Shown: positions 1-11,652 of the stretch, piece after piece
Layout of the letters: every line of letters begins with the position of its first letter
How positions within the stretch are numbered: position 1 is the stretch's first letter
Assembly: GCA_021292105.1 (NCBI GenBank)
Contig: CM037869.1
Span: forward strand, 30,085,536-30,149,535
Reading direction: 5' to 3'
DNA: 64,000 bases
Source of the DNA: Anadara kagoshimensis
Lineage: Eukaryota; Mollusca; Bivalvia; Arcoida; Arcidae
The notes under the pieces: generated by a model
What the model was told of the DNA's origin: nothing
The model's database searches: none
Seen by the model: the letters and a program-made list of their open reading frames with translations, nothing else
Position numbers and translations under genes: made by a program

Positions 1-58
1 TAAAAGTTGTGAAGATAGTTTAGAGAGGCTTCAGACAGACTATATTGACATTTATCAG
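1..58 (+). CDS. Aldo/keto reductase exon (cut by window edge)
   Basis: The exon encodes [19 protein letters not shown] and ends in phase 0 at CAG|GTAAAA. The true exon start lies to the left of the window. Confidence 0.85.
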
Positions 59-3000
59 GTAAAATTGACCGGTTTTAAACGCTAATAAAATTGCTAGATT
101 GATATGTCGTTTCCATGGAGTCAATTGGATTTTCCCAATGCCAGTATTTGAAGTCATGAACAAAATAGCACTTATTTTCCTGTGGGGAACTTGTAGTATT
201 TATAGCATGGTTGTATGGGTGGTTTTCAAACAATAATTTTTAAACCCTTTTGTCCACAAAACCCCCAATAGCAATAGCCTACCTTATGCGTTTTCTGATG
301 TCAATGTGTCCCAAACACATTTGTAGTTCATCAACAGCCAACTTATGAACACATGAAAATTCCACTCACTTGATTTTCTGTTTTCTGTATTTTGTATAGA
401 ATAGGTTTAATATAGGCAAACAACACTGGCCTGTCCGCTTGACCTTTAATCTAAATACAGTTTACTCTGTCTTAAAGGTCACCTCTGTATAAGGGCAACC
501 TGCTTATAAAGGCCAGTAGAATATTTGAACCTGTATATAAAGACCACCTGTCCATAAAGGCCATGTTTACTGGTTCCCTTGGGTGACCTTTATAGACAGG
601 TTTGACTGTATTTATTATGGACCAGTTCATTTATTTCTAGGGCATACGAATTCTAACCTGAATGAATCATGAATACTATAAACGTATTAAATTTACCGTG
701 TATTTATTTTTGCGATATAGGAAATTGAAACATATCCGCGTAGTTAAATTTTTACGTTTGTGAAATATGCACTATAACACAATAAGCATATTATAATTTT
801 TGCTTGGAATTTATTTTTGTGCAAAACAAACGACCGCGAAAAAGCGAAAATTAAATCACCGCTAAAATAAATACGTTTAGTCTTTTTTGATGAAAGGTCA
901 AGCAGACATGTCAGTGTTGTTCGCCTTTACATGTATTTTTTATCATTTATTATATTATTGAAGAACTAACAAAGAGATATATTGTGAATTTTTTAAATTG
1001 TTTTAGACACATTTCTGGGATTCAGCTACTCCCATCGAAGAGACCTATCGGACAATGGATGATCTCGTTCGCTGCGGGAAAATACGATACATCGGCTTAA
1101 GTAACCTGACAGGATGGCAGATACAGAAAATTGTTCAAGACATGAAATACTTGGGACTAAGCCCTGTTATAAGTTTACAGGTACATATGTGCAGTACAGG
1201 TCGAAAGTTAAACACTAAGCTTATGAATTATTCTGAATACACAGTTCTTCGGACTACACTATAGATGTGTCGAAAGTTTAACACTAAGCTAACGAATTGC
1301 CGCCGCATAGGCAGCACGTCTGCCCCTCGTTATCCCAGAACTTTTAGCAGCTGCTATATATGCCTCAGAACGTTTTTACAACTAGCTATCCATATGGTCA
1401 CTCAACAACTGCGAGGTTTGACTCATTGTCTTTAATGCAGTGTTAAACTTTCGACATGTCTGCACTGTATATTTCGGCAGCTATTCAGCAGGTGCTGTCT
1501 ATCTCTTAAATCCTGTTTGGCCACTAGATATTCAAATTTCGGCCACTCGACAGCCTTGCTGTGACTCGTCTTTGCTAGCCCAGTATTAATCCTTCTGTGT
1601 GTACTGTATAAAAGTGAATATATAGGAGATCCAGCGAAGTAGCAGTGATCAATCTTGCATTGTTTATAGGGAGCTAATTTTGAAAACAATCGTCTAAAAC
1701 ACATTAATATTTTAGCCTATATTGGTCACTAAGGCCTTAACAATCGGGGAGTCATTTGGCAAAATAAGCCTTTAATGGCTCCATGGCCCCTTTCAAATTA
1801 AACACTGCAACAGTATATATATTATATAAAAACAATATAACAAGTAGGTCCATATCCGTTACATTTTTTTGTAATATGGGACTTTTAGGGACTATCGACC
1901 AGTCGCATGATAGTGCCTCATTTGTAACTCTAAAATTGTATTCATTACAGTCCATATGTTTATATACGGTACGTTTTTTATCATACATATGTATCAAGTG
2001 GTCATGGTAACAAAAATGGTATTTTATTTTTAACATTAGCAATCTCCGAAGACATTCCCTATCGGAGGTTTACTTACCATTACTCATTCATTTGTTTCAT
2101 TTGGTAAGCAAAATTTAATTTGATATTTTTACTATATCGATACCATTATGTGATGTTCAATTATGACGACGACATTCGAATGCGTAGAAAGCTACAAATA
2201 ATACTCCATTTTGGGGTAACTTCCGACAATTTATCGGTTAGGAGTTGACGTTCTTATTCTGCAAAGACTTTTTGATTTTTTTTATTACAGCAACAGTACA
2301 GTCTGTTATGTCGAGAGGCAGAGCTTGAACCGTTCCAGGTGTGCGTCAATGAAGGCATCGGAGTTATACCATGGAGTCCACTCAAGGGGTAAAGTAACCA
2401 TATGATAAATTGTTTGTGATGGCAAATACAGAGAGGTGGCAAGATTTGAAATATCCGTTGTATTTTAATGTACAGTTATTTATTAAAACCTTAATACGGT
2501 ATAAAAAGCATTACTTGGTCAAATAAATGTTCTAAGATCGTTTTATGTTTTTTTTTAAAAGTGACAAATTGCATATAGAATGTTTAGCCTATAGGTAGAG
2601 AGCATCTGGATTAAAATCATGTTTCCTAATAAGACCTTTGTACTATAGCTACTGCAGCTCTCGAGTTCAATCCCTTATGGACTTTGCGCCTTTAGTCATA
2701 TGATGAACAATACTTTGATATATTATGGACCTTCTAACTAACAGACCATCGTACAAACAGACATCTTCAGAATATTGGGACATTGATTTAACGGAATATG
2801 CATTTTCACGATTCCGAGATAAATCTTTACATGTTGCTGACTAGGAAAAATATAGCTTTATAGGTAGCTTGCTAAACAGAAGGTGCTTATGCTTCCTGAA
2901 CCCCTGGGCTTCCTTCCTAGTGTAAGTAAGTTTGTTTGTGATTTGACCATGGTCTGGTATGTTTGCTTTTGAATAAATAACTTTCACACATTATCCGATT

Positions 3001-5747
3001 TATTTTGATTGGTAGGGGAATGCTTACAGGGAAATTTAAACGAGGAGAGGTCCCTGTCGAGACCGGAAGTAGAATTGGCTTTGTTACTAAGAACGTGTCT
3101 ATGCAAAAACAAAGTGCGCCTGGCTGGAGTCAATACGCTGATAATGAATCCTATTGGAACTTGATGGATATAATGAAACGAATAGGACAGAAATATAGTA
3201 TGTATAAATGTAGATTATGTTCTCTCGAGACAGTTACTTCCTGTCTAAACATAGGGGAAAGGGAAAATAGTTCGAAAGAAAACAAACTAGACAGAAGGAC
3301 TTATTCGTCCAGACTAAGCGAACCGAGTTACCTGGTGGATTTCCACATGTCAGTTTGTTTCCTCATTTACTTCTTTGCTTTTGAAAATGTGGTTTGAAGA
3401 TGGATCCATATGCTCCTATGCTTGTGTTTGATTTATTATGCTTATTGGGTATTTTCTCAAACGAAATTAAAGCGTGCTAGTTTGCCATTTCTTTTTCCAA
3501 ACTCCATAATCACAATGAATGATGCCATGCTTTCGGGAGTATTTTCAAACTGGAACAGGGTCACTTACATAATCTTGATGCAATTTTGAAGTGACTGTGG
3601 GCTAGATGTTTTAATTAATGGCAGTGAAAAAGAATTTTAAGTTCGTTTTTTCAGCCGGTAGTACTTTATTTTACCCACGCGAAAATTACCCCTTTAAAGT
3701 GTGATATGCTGCATGGTAATTTTCAATAAAAATTGTAATGAAATACAAAATTACCAATTCATGTCCAAAACACAATGCCAAACACAAAGCCAAAGCTTTA
3801 ATAGGTTGTAAATGACTTATTATACTAGTGTTAATTTTACAACACTAGACGGATGTTTAGGAATACAGTTCGTCATCAGTAGTGCTTTGACCAAAATTTG
3901 AAAAGAAAAAAAAATGTTCAAGGTGTTGAAAAAAATATCCAAAGGACATTAACATATTAAACCAAATTATAAAGTTAAAAACGTGAACATTCAGTTTTTA
4001 TATTTTTATACGCTTTATGAAATGTAAATTGAACATAGATCACAATGGTTTTGGTTGTTTTATGTTTGTTTCTATATCCTCTTTATTTTAAAGCTACTTA
4101 TCAGATGAATATTACTTTCAGATAAAAGTGTTGCTCAGGTAGCGATAAGATGGTTACTACAGAAGAATATTGTACCCTCAGTTATAATTGGAGCGACATC
4201 TGTTGAGCAACTTGAAGATAATATGGGGGCCGGAAATGGATGGAACATGACTCAAGAAGACGTAAGCAATCCGTTTTATTTTACATATTACACTATCCTC
4301 TTTCGAATTCTTTATTTTCAGTTATTGAATTTGAAAATAGTTTAAGTTTGCTATGAGTGGAATGGATTAAGGTTATGTAGTTTCACTTCATCTTCAAACT
4401 TCTTCACTTAAATCGAGACAGTCAGTTCTTGAATGAAATAGAATGGGCTAAGAAAAACAACCGACATTTTACAAGCAAACTACAATCTCTTTCAAACAAG
4501 CAACCTCGCTAGCGATTTTGTACCAGTGACGGTTACAAGTTCGTATCTTGGTTTACTGCACATAGAAGTTCTTTCTTTGTTATGTAGGAAAAAACCAGAA
4601 ACATTCAATTAAAATCGTATGGTCCATCAAGTTTTTTTCTTCATATTAAACATAAATACGCTGGTCCCTGTCCGAATCGCAATCGCAAAAGCAAACCTGG
4701 TAAACCAATTTCAACCTTTGAACTTCCCTCCGCTAGGACAGTGAGGCTAGGACGTTCTTTTAATTTTGTATAACACATTTAATTAATTTGTTATGTGTGT
4801 CATTTAGCCCCACAAGTACAATACTAAATTACAGACAGAGATTAGGTATAACAAAGGAAGACTGTATGTAGGAACTGCTGGAGATTTTTTTCTAAAAGCA
4901 GGTCAGCCATAACGTCATCTAACCAAGCAGCCTGGCATTTTACACTTATTGTGAAAGCTGTGATTTGGTGATATTGAAAGAAAGACAACTACCTAACATT
5001 TGAAATATATTTATTAACGTTTGATCAAAGTAAATGAATGATTTAAATGATTTTTCTTTTTACAAGTATGCAAGGATTACTTCCCCTTCTTTGCGTTAGG
5101 TAATTATGGGCCAGTACGTTTTTGTTTGGTTGGTACTAACTTGCATATATTCTTCTAAAGGAGTACTTAGCCAATACGTTATTAATCGGATAATTTAAGC
5201 AAGTTGGTTTTTCATTATAAAACTATAGACAGTAAGATTCCTGTTCATCAAACATTTTCATATAAACCTTTTCGTGTTGAAAATGTTAAGAATATAATAA
5301 ATGTTTGCATTGAAGTCTTAAAATTGGTTTCACACGTGACGGGTTTAGAAAGCTTAACTTTCGAAACACCAAGTCTCACTTCCATAGTTGAAGTCATGTG
5401 ATTTACTTCATTTGCCAGTTTTTACTTTGCTTTTGGTTTCTGATTCAGACATGGAATGGTATGTATTTTAATTACATATATCTTGCTTCAGGTTATGTAT
5501 AACAAAATATCCTGGCTGGCTACTAATGATTGAACATTTTATAACAGATAGTTAATATTTATTGAAAATTAATTATTTGGAATAATTATTATTATTGTTG
5601 CTATCATTATTATCATTATTATAGATGGAAGAGCTAGATACAGCTTCACAACCAGACATACCTTACCCATATGAAATGGTTTGGCGACTCAACAAACCAA
5701 GGGTTAATACATTTTATCCAACATCATTTGTGGAAAACAAACAATGA
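1..5747 (+). CDS. Aldo/keto reductase, YajO/Tas-like, 3' part (six exons)
   Basis: This gene encodes an NAD(P)H-dependent aldo/keto reductase, a cytosolic TIM-barrel enzyme that reduces carbonyls; its substrate cannot be told from the sequence. I place exons at 1-58, 1007-1180, 2291-2388, 3016-3197, 4122-4261 and 5625-5747. All junctions are GT-AG and all phases agree, giving 257 residues. About 80-90 N-terminal residues, including the usual catalytic Asp, Tyr and Lys, lie off the left edge, since family members run to about 340. Visible landmarks in order are [13 protein letters not shown], which carries the family's catalytic His; [30 protein letters not shown]; and [14 protein letters not shown], which matches the C-terminal cofactor-phosphate loop. 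The text is closer to bacterial YajO/Tas-type reductases than to the potassium-channel beta subunit. A polyadenylation signal follows 42 bases after the stop. Introns carry MITEs and retroelement scraps but the reading frame is intact. Confidence 0.9.
415..934. mobile_element. MITE with paired TGACCT inverted ends (largest copy, with nested insertions)
   Basis: The ends are GGCAAACAACACTGGCCTG and its inverse near 917-934. The first intron of the aldo/keto reductase gene holds it. Inside, 470-612 is a pogo-like MITE ending in the CAGGTTTGACTGTA motif, and 660-890 resembles the TTTCGCG-type MITE found at 11340 and 19110. It is therefore a nest of three families. No transposase is visible. Confidence 0.7.
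1007..1180 (+). CDS. Aldo/keto reductase exon
   Basis: The exon has 58 whole codons from [12 protein letters not shown] to GLSPVISLQ. The acceptor is TTGTTTTAG|ACA and the donor is ACAG|GTACAT. The His in QTHFWD is the family's catalytic-tetrad His. Confidence 0.9.
1193..1471. mobile_element. MITE with CGAAAGTTTAACACTAA inverted ends
   Basis: Inverted ends read GTCGAAAGTTTAACACTAA (left, in two slightly different nested copies) and TTAATGCAGTGTTAAACTTTCGACATG-like on the right. A second copy of the same family lies at 59806-60018. It sits just after a donor site in the aldo/keto reductase gene. It is non-coding. Confidence 0.7.
2291..2388 (+). CDS. Aldo/keto reductase exon
   Basis: It encodes [16 protein letters not shown] through [10 protein letters not shown]. 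The acceptor follows TTTATTACAG and the donor is AAGGG|GTAAAG read so that two bases of a Gly codon stay in the exon. Confidence 0.88.
2860..2970 (+). repeat. Degenerate retroelement 3' fragment in an intron
   Basis: AGCTTGCTAAACAGAAGGTGCTTATGCTTCC followed by GGTATGTTTGCTTTTGA matches the 3' end of the dispersed retroelement described at 30069. Similar scraps lie at 4655-4755 (minus) and 5405-5460 (plus). Confidence 0.5.
3016..3197 (+). CDS. Aldo/keto reductase exon
   Basis: It encodes [19 protein letters not shown] through [11 protein letters not shown]. It completes the split Gly codon of the exon before it. The open frame reaches back to a Met at 3005, but that stretch is intron. Confidence 0.88.
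3815..3905 (-). repeat. Fragment of a dispersed 310-bp repeat
   Basis: ATTTTACAACACTAGACGG and GAATACAGTTCGTCATCAGTAG match, in reverse, the repeat tandemly arranged at 24317-24935. No coding capacity is seen. Confidence 0.5.
4122..4261 (+). CDS. Aldo/keto reductase exon
   Basis: It encodes [16 protein letters not shown], then [14 protein letters not shown] and GWNMTQED. The [11 protein letters not shown] stretch matches the loop that contacts the cofactor in this family. It ends in phase 0 at GAC|GTAAGC. Confidence 0.9.
5625..5747 (+). CDS. Aldo/keto reductase terminal exon
   Basis: It encodes 40 residues from [20 protein letters not shown] to SFVENKQ, followed by a TGA stop. Its acceptor is a long T-rich repeat ending TTATAG. 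Confidence 0.88.
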   Translation: MEELDTASQPDIPYPYEMVWRLNKPRVNTFYPTSFVENKQ

Positions 5748-5788
5748 ACTTTACTTGGACCTGGTTAGATTGAGGAGACAAAAAAGAG

Positions 5789-5794
5789 AATAAA
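5789..5794 (+). terminator. Polyadenylation signal of the aldo/keto reductase gene
   Basis: A canonical AATAAA lies 42 bases past the stop codon, with GT-rich sequence (GTGTGTACATGT) about 25 bases downstream, as expected for a cleavage site. Confidence 0.7.
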
Positions 5795-5894
5795 GCAATT
5801 GTAATGTTGATATTATGCGTGTGTACATGTACAGGTACTATTAAAATAATTTGTTTAGTTAATTGGAATACTTATGATATTGGAATTATATTAA

Positions 5895-5921
5895 TAGAGA
5901 GAGAGAGAGAGAGAGAGAGAG
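5895..5921. repeat. (GA)n microsatellite
   Basis: About thirteen GA dinucleotides lie just downstream of the aldo/keto reductase 3' end. Confidence 0.9.
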
Positions 5922-7629
5922 CATCTTGAAAAATGTTGAATAATTGTCTTATTTCTTGTTAACATGTAATAATCACACACTTTCGGGTAGATACTACCGT
6001 AGTATTTATAAAAAAAACAGGGTATAGCTTAAAAAGGGTACTGACGGTAAATGTTGATGCGACTATAACAGGTTTTTAATCACTAAAAAGAGTGGTTTCT
6101 GATTGTCAAAACAAAGAAACAAATAGGTTTAGAAACAAACAGCGCTACAAGTATTACGCTTGGGGTTGGAGTAGAATCGGCACCACAAAAAAATTTGTTT
6201 GGTGCATAAAAAGAATGTGCCGTTTCACTGTAAATCAATGTGTTTCAAACATGGCAATGTGGACGTTTGTGACGAAAAAGTCTCAAAAGAGGCTACCTTG
6301 TTATTATATGTTTAGCAAAATCGCTTATATCGCTACATTTTCGACAATAAAGAGATAAATGATACTTTCCACCAGAACCATGGTGAATTATCGTCAACTA
6401 ACATATTAGAACCACGTGTAATGAAATTATATAAAAATAAACCCAAATATTTTCTGGTTTAAAAAATTAATCATTTTAATCATTGGTTTAAACATGATAT
6501 TTGGTAAAAGGTTCAGGTCATGCTCTAACCTTCTGTTATCTAACAGAAGAGTATAAAAGTTTGTCGCAGGATACCTCAACACACAACACACACACACACA
6601 CCTGGACACAATCACACACATACCTGGACATCTAAACACAGATACAGCACACATACACTATGCACTCCGGAGGACACCGGTATGCAGCCAGAATAGAATC
6701 TACTATAAAGAGCAAGACCTTCTCCTTGTTATTATTACTACATGGCAGTCCCTCGGCTTCAGTACACCACGATAACAATGGTATTCTTTCGTTAACCATA
6801 TGAATGTTTTCACACTTAAATGTATTGTGTCAAACATTTGTTATAGGTTTATACCTTTTAAATCGGGTAACCTTTTCGATCTTATATCTAAAAACACATT
6901 AGTAGAAGAAAACCACGTCAATACACTTCGAGTTAATTATTAAATAATATTTAATTGATTGCGGTGGTATCGCAATTGTATCTCGGTCAACCGATCAACA
7001 AGTCATGATTTAATTGATAAGCATTGTCACGAGCCGTTGGTTATACTAAATAGTCAGAGGAATTTGTAAATTTAGAACCACATAATAGACACGAGATCAA
7101 CTATTTATAGAACACAAAAATCCAAAATCTAAATATAAACACATTTAACCTATATGTATAATACAGTTGGAACAATGTCAAAATCAGAATTCTAACATGA
7201 CCTGCGTTTTTGTTCATATAAAACGGACTCTCTTGCTTATCTTATGACGTCATGCTATGTTTCGCGAACAATGGTTGTTACGTAATTTTCATTAATAAAA
7301 TCATTAATTTTAAATCAATGGAAGTAATCTTAACAGCCGACTTGTTTTAATGGACCTTTTTGCAAATAGATTGTAAAATCTACCCTCGGAGAAAGAGATC
7401 GCAATGTTTATTTTAAATCTTATTCGTCCAAGTCGCGTTAGAATTGAAATGATCACCATTTACCTATGATATATCGTCAAATAATACACGCAAGTCACCT
7501 TGTGGTATACATTTCCGCATGTGAACTCCGGTCCGTATTATTCAACGATATACCATGGATAAATTCTGATTACTTCTTAAATAGTTAACTACTGAAACAT
7601 AACCACAACTTATGGTTATCGCTAAGGAA
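5922..7629. other. Intergenic, no gene seen
   Basis: AT-rich sequence with a short (CA)n run near 6582-6602. The few open frames are short and lack exon-like boundaries or a recognisable family. I see no repeat family with ends here. Confidence 0.6.
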
Positions 7630-10170
7630 ACATAAACAAACATACCTTCATATCCTGAAAATAAAAAGCGTAAAAAATTGAAACTGACAAATTAAGCTGA
7701 ACACGTGAACCACAAGAAAAGTAAAGCCAGGTGAAGCCAGGAGCTCCGGAAGAATAAGCGCCTCCTATTTAGCTGCTTACACTCGTCACGTTTATAATCA
7801 AAATTAAGAATGAAATAACGCGGAACTATGGAACGTCAAATATATCTAATGTGATGCTAGATGGTTGAAAAGTCATTCACCTACTGGATCACGTAGTTGC
7901 CAAGTATATCTTTATGATACCTTTTGATATTAGTATTTATTTTGAATTATAACTGAAATTGCATACCTGTATTCATCATTCGGAATCCGCGATATCAATA
8001 AAATGGTTCCAAATGTGCTTGTTTCTGTTTCATTATTTTTCATGTCCGATGTTTTAGAGTCGCGTAACTTTTGACAAGAATACTTTATATTCTTATATGA
8101 TATAGTCATGTTTCAGAAGTTAACCTTAATGCGACTGAAGAAACCTTTTTTATAATGGTAGCCACTACTAAGGACTGCCCTGTATGCTTTGTATCAACAG
8201 CAGCTGTAAGCAGTGATTAAAGAGTTTCGAATGTAAGTGTTGTATCAAAAAGCGAACATACCAATCCATGTCCAAAGTACGATCCCAAAGCAAAAAAAAA
8301 ATCAGTTTCACATTAAATCCCGAAACAAAGTAAAGATTTTGAAACTGTTCAGCTAGCTTTATACTTCTCGCGTGAAATTAACATTGCAAATGAATGAACA
8401 TGGAACTATGAGAAGTCAAATATATCTATGGTGATTTGGGATATAGAGACCATTTTGCTTATTAACAACATTGTAATGATGGCCAAAAAATATTGAGACT
8501 TGCGATAAGCTCAGGCTTGCAATATTCCCGAGTAAACAATTTATTTGCAAACAGCCTGCTTTGGTAAACAAAGAGTCCTGTTGTGGGAACAAGCTCTATT
8601 ATTGCGTATTTATTTGAAAACAAATACTACATAAGCAGGAGAAGCAAGTTAATTGCTGTATAGAAAAGGAAAAATGACGATAGAAAAAATAATCACGTTA
8701 GTATATGATAATCCTTAGTTTTGAAGCCCGGTTAATTATTTATACACGATTCTATATTATGTGACCATGGACAAGTTAACTTAAAAATTAATTAAATTAT
8801 TTTTCTATTTTGTCTTATACATTCTTTGGTACAGTTAACTGATGCTTTATTCAATATTCAATCTTTATCGTATTTTTGAAATCAAAATTTATTTAAAATT
8901 CTATCAATTCAATGTATTAGTATACAGAAGCTTGATGGTTTTACCTGCAAAACAAAAAAATAAATAACGCTTCTAAGTACAAAATTAATTGTGATACGCT
9001 CGTTAAAGCTGGTTCTCTAGTGTTGTTTTATTATTATTATTTTATTATTAATTTTTTTATTATTATTATTATTAATGTGTTTTTATAATTTCATACAATT
9101 TAATTTACAAATTTACAACATCCTATATATAGCTATGTATAAATTATATGTGAAATGAAAAACGATTATGATATAAGAATGCTGCACCGCATGATTGATT
9201 CTGTTTCTTTTTAGTGATACCTTTTTTCTTTTTTCAAAACCGCATGGCAATTTACGAGTCAAATTTTAGCAGCTGTATCTAATCGACGATTATACTCCTA
9301 CTTGTTTTACGGACCCCCCCCCCCTGAAGAAATTTATTTGTTTATCAACACTTTTTGTCTCATTAGCAATAGAACTACATCCTTCAAAGAAAGCAGGGTC
9401 GCCCCAAGTAGATAAATAAGCATTGTGACCTAGTAGTGTATCCTTTTACAGAACAACAACAAGGATTTCTTACCCTTTATGGCATAACCTGTGTATAAGT
9501 ACATATCCTATATACAAACTGCTTTAAATATTAATGTTTATAAATTACCATCATATGTTATTGATACAATACGTAAAAATCTGACTCGCCAATAAATTCA
9601 CAAAACTGGGCCGAAATGAGATAAACTGGGCCAATATGAAAAAAAAACTAAGCCAGTATAAGAGCATGCATATATTCTGACAGCATTTCATTAAAAACAA
9701 AATGGCTGACCACATAGCACTTCTGAAAATTCAATAGGGGTAAGTGGAAATTAATTTTTTTTTCCGATTACAAAATATGCTTATTTCATGTGGAAAAGTT
9801 GCTTTTGTTTGATTAAAATTATTATCAATAAAAGTATCCCACAAAAAACAGACGACGACAACGTGATGCAGCAAATGTCGCGGAAAGGCATGCTTGAAGT
9901 TTTATCGCATGACCTAACATGCTATAAAACGATGGTAGATATTGAAGATTCTGACGAAGAAAATCTTCTCTTGGATATCGAGACAGATACCAATTTCAAC
10001 ACCTGCCATAAAATAGCAGATTTGTTGATGTAACAATCGACGATGCTGATAATTTTATTGAGAGTATGAAATCAAAAATAATAAATTATCTGACCTAACT
10101 TGTCAGTTCCAAAGTGTTTATTTTGCTTCTGGATTCGGACATGGATTAGTATGTTTGTTTTTGATTATCA

Positions 10171-10294
10171 TTAATCAGGTATTTTCATATTGACCCAGTT
10201 ATTTGGCCTCGGTGTACCGTATTGGCCGTTCGGCCTCGGTTCAATATGACGCACCTTGGCCAAATAACTTGACCAAATGAAAATACCTGATTAA
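10171..10294. repeat. Long imperfect palindrome (hairpin), copy A
   Basis: The arms TTAATCAGGTATTTTCAT and its inverse enclose CAGTTATTTGGCC and its inverse; the centre is near GGCCGTTCGGCC. A folded single strand would form a stem of about 55 base pairs with a few mismatches. It could be a fold-back MITE. It is duplicated at 14268-14391. Confidence 0.7.
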
Positions 10295-10625
10295 TAATAT
10301 AATAGAATTGTTGTGGTAACAGACGAACAATATAACACTAGGTTCGAAATATATAACATATATATTCATGCATTCTGCTGTGTCATTATGTACATTATCC
10401 TACAATACCATTCTGTAGATTTTTGGCGCCAGGTGATTTAAACAAACAATGATATAATTACAGATAAAATCAAACACCTTGCCCCGTTTGATCTTACCTA
10501 AAATAAGATTTGGTCGTGTTGTAAAATTTAAATGTGTACATGTAGTTGCAATATTTTAATTAAATATTTGGTTTTCCACAAAAGATTACTATATTTAGGT
10601 ATTGGTTAAACCGTTACTATATTTA

Positions 10626-10918
10626 AAAAGTTAAGTCTGTCCCGAGCCATTAGGCCCATCAGGCCGGAGCTTATCCCGGTTTCCGTGGCGTTAAGCGACT
10701 GAGAGTACAAGACTCTCCCCTGAATGGGACGCCGGTCCATCGCAGAGTTAACCCCCAGCATTTTGCTGGTACTCATTTATTTTTCAGCTGAGTGAACTGG
10801 AACAACGTGAAATTAAGTGTCTTGCTCAAGGACACAACACATCGCCCGGTCCAGGGATCGAACCCACGACCTTCGAATCATGAGTGTAACGCCTTAACCA
10901 CTAGGCCACGCGCTTCCA
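10626..10918 (-). mobile_element. tRNA-headed SINE, with a clean target-site duplication
   Basis: Read on the minus strand it begins with a tRNA-like head: GTGGCCTAGTGGTTAAGGCG resembles box A and GTTCGATCCC-like sequence gives box B. The body contains GGGACGCCGGTCCATCGCAG and TCTTGCTCAAGGACA, a conserved block known from aquatic-animal SINEs. It is flanked by CGTTACTATATTTA at 10612-10625 and 10919-10932. The duplicated copy at 18658-18690 shows the unoccupied site, so the insertion limits are seen directly. Confidence 0.9.
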
Positions 10919-11339
10919 CGTTACTATATTTAGGTAGGGTTTTTTTCAAAAACATAAAATTTGTGCCAAAACAAAATCCCCGTTGTTGTGTATAATAATT
11001 TACCTTCAATGTTTTGTCCACAAATCCCACATGTTAAAATATTCACGGAGATCTTTATTTAAGTAGCACCAGTGGCGTCAGTTCACAGTTTTTGTGCTTG
11101 AATCTGGTCGATTGTTAAATAGAGATTTTGATTTTTCAAATGATTAAATAAAATGTAAGTTTACAGTAGAAGGCAGAAGTTTGTAGCTTCAAAATTTGTA
11201 CTCGAAAACGGACAAAACAAAATAATGAAAATATCCAAACAATACTATTCAAACGCATAATGCGCCAAACATCAAGAAAATAAAAATTTAACAAATTCAC
11301 TTATATAGCTGGCATAATTAAAAACGTGGCATACAAACT

Positions 11340-11652
11340 TATACTGTAAAAGCATTTAATTTCGCGTGTATTTATTTTCGAGATGTCATTAAAACTTATA
11401 TTGTAAACGCATGTAATTTTGGGTGTATTGTTTTCGAGGTGTCATGAATAATTATACTGTAAACGCATTTAAATTCGCGTGTATTTATTTTCAAGGTATA
11501 TAAAATCTAGATGTATCCACATTCTTAAATTTTCGCAATTTTAAACATGCACTATAACACATCATGCATAATATAATTTTCGCGCAAAACAAATAATCGC
11601 TAAATAAGCAAAACTTTGTACAGCGCACCGCGGAAAAAACACGCTTACAGTA
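11340..11652. mobile_element. TTTCGCG-type MITE, copy A, left end in three tandem copies
   Basis: The ends are TATACTGTAAAAGCATTTAA and, inverted, CGCTTACAGTAT. The left end, about 60 bases, is repeated three times in tandem. Internal sequence matches 660-890 and 19110-19533. Confidence 0.75.

Noticed and set aside
9788-10033. An 81-codon open frame in duplicated copy A, with an acidic stretch
   Set aside because: The matching region in copy B (about 13910-14120) has a 10-base difference that breaks the frame, and there are no exon borders or family match. It could be an old gene scrap, but coding cannot be supported.
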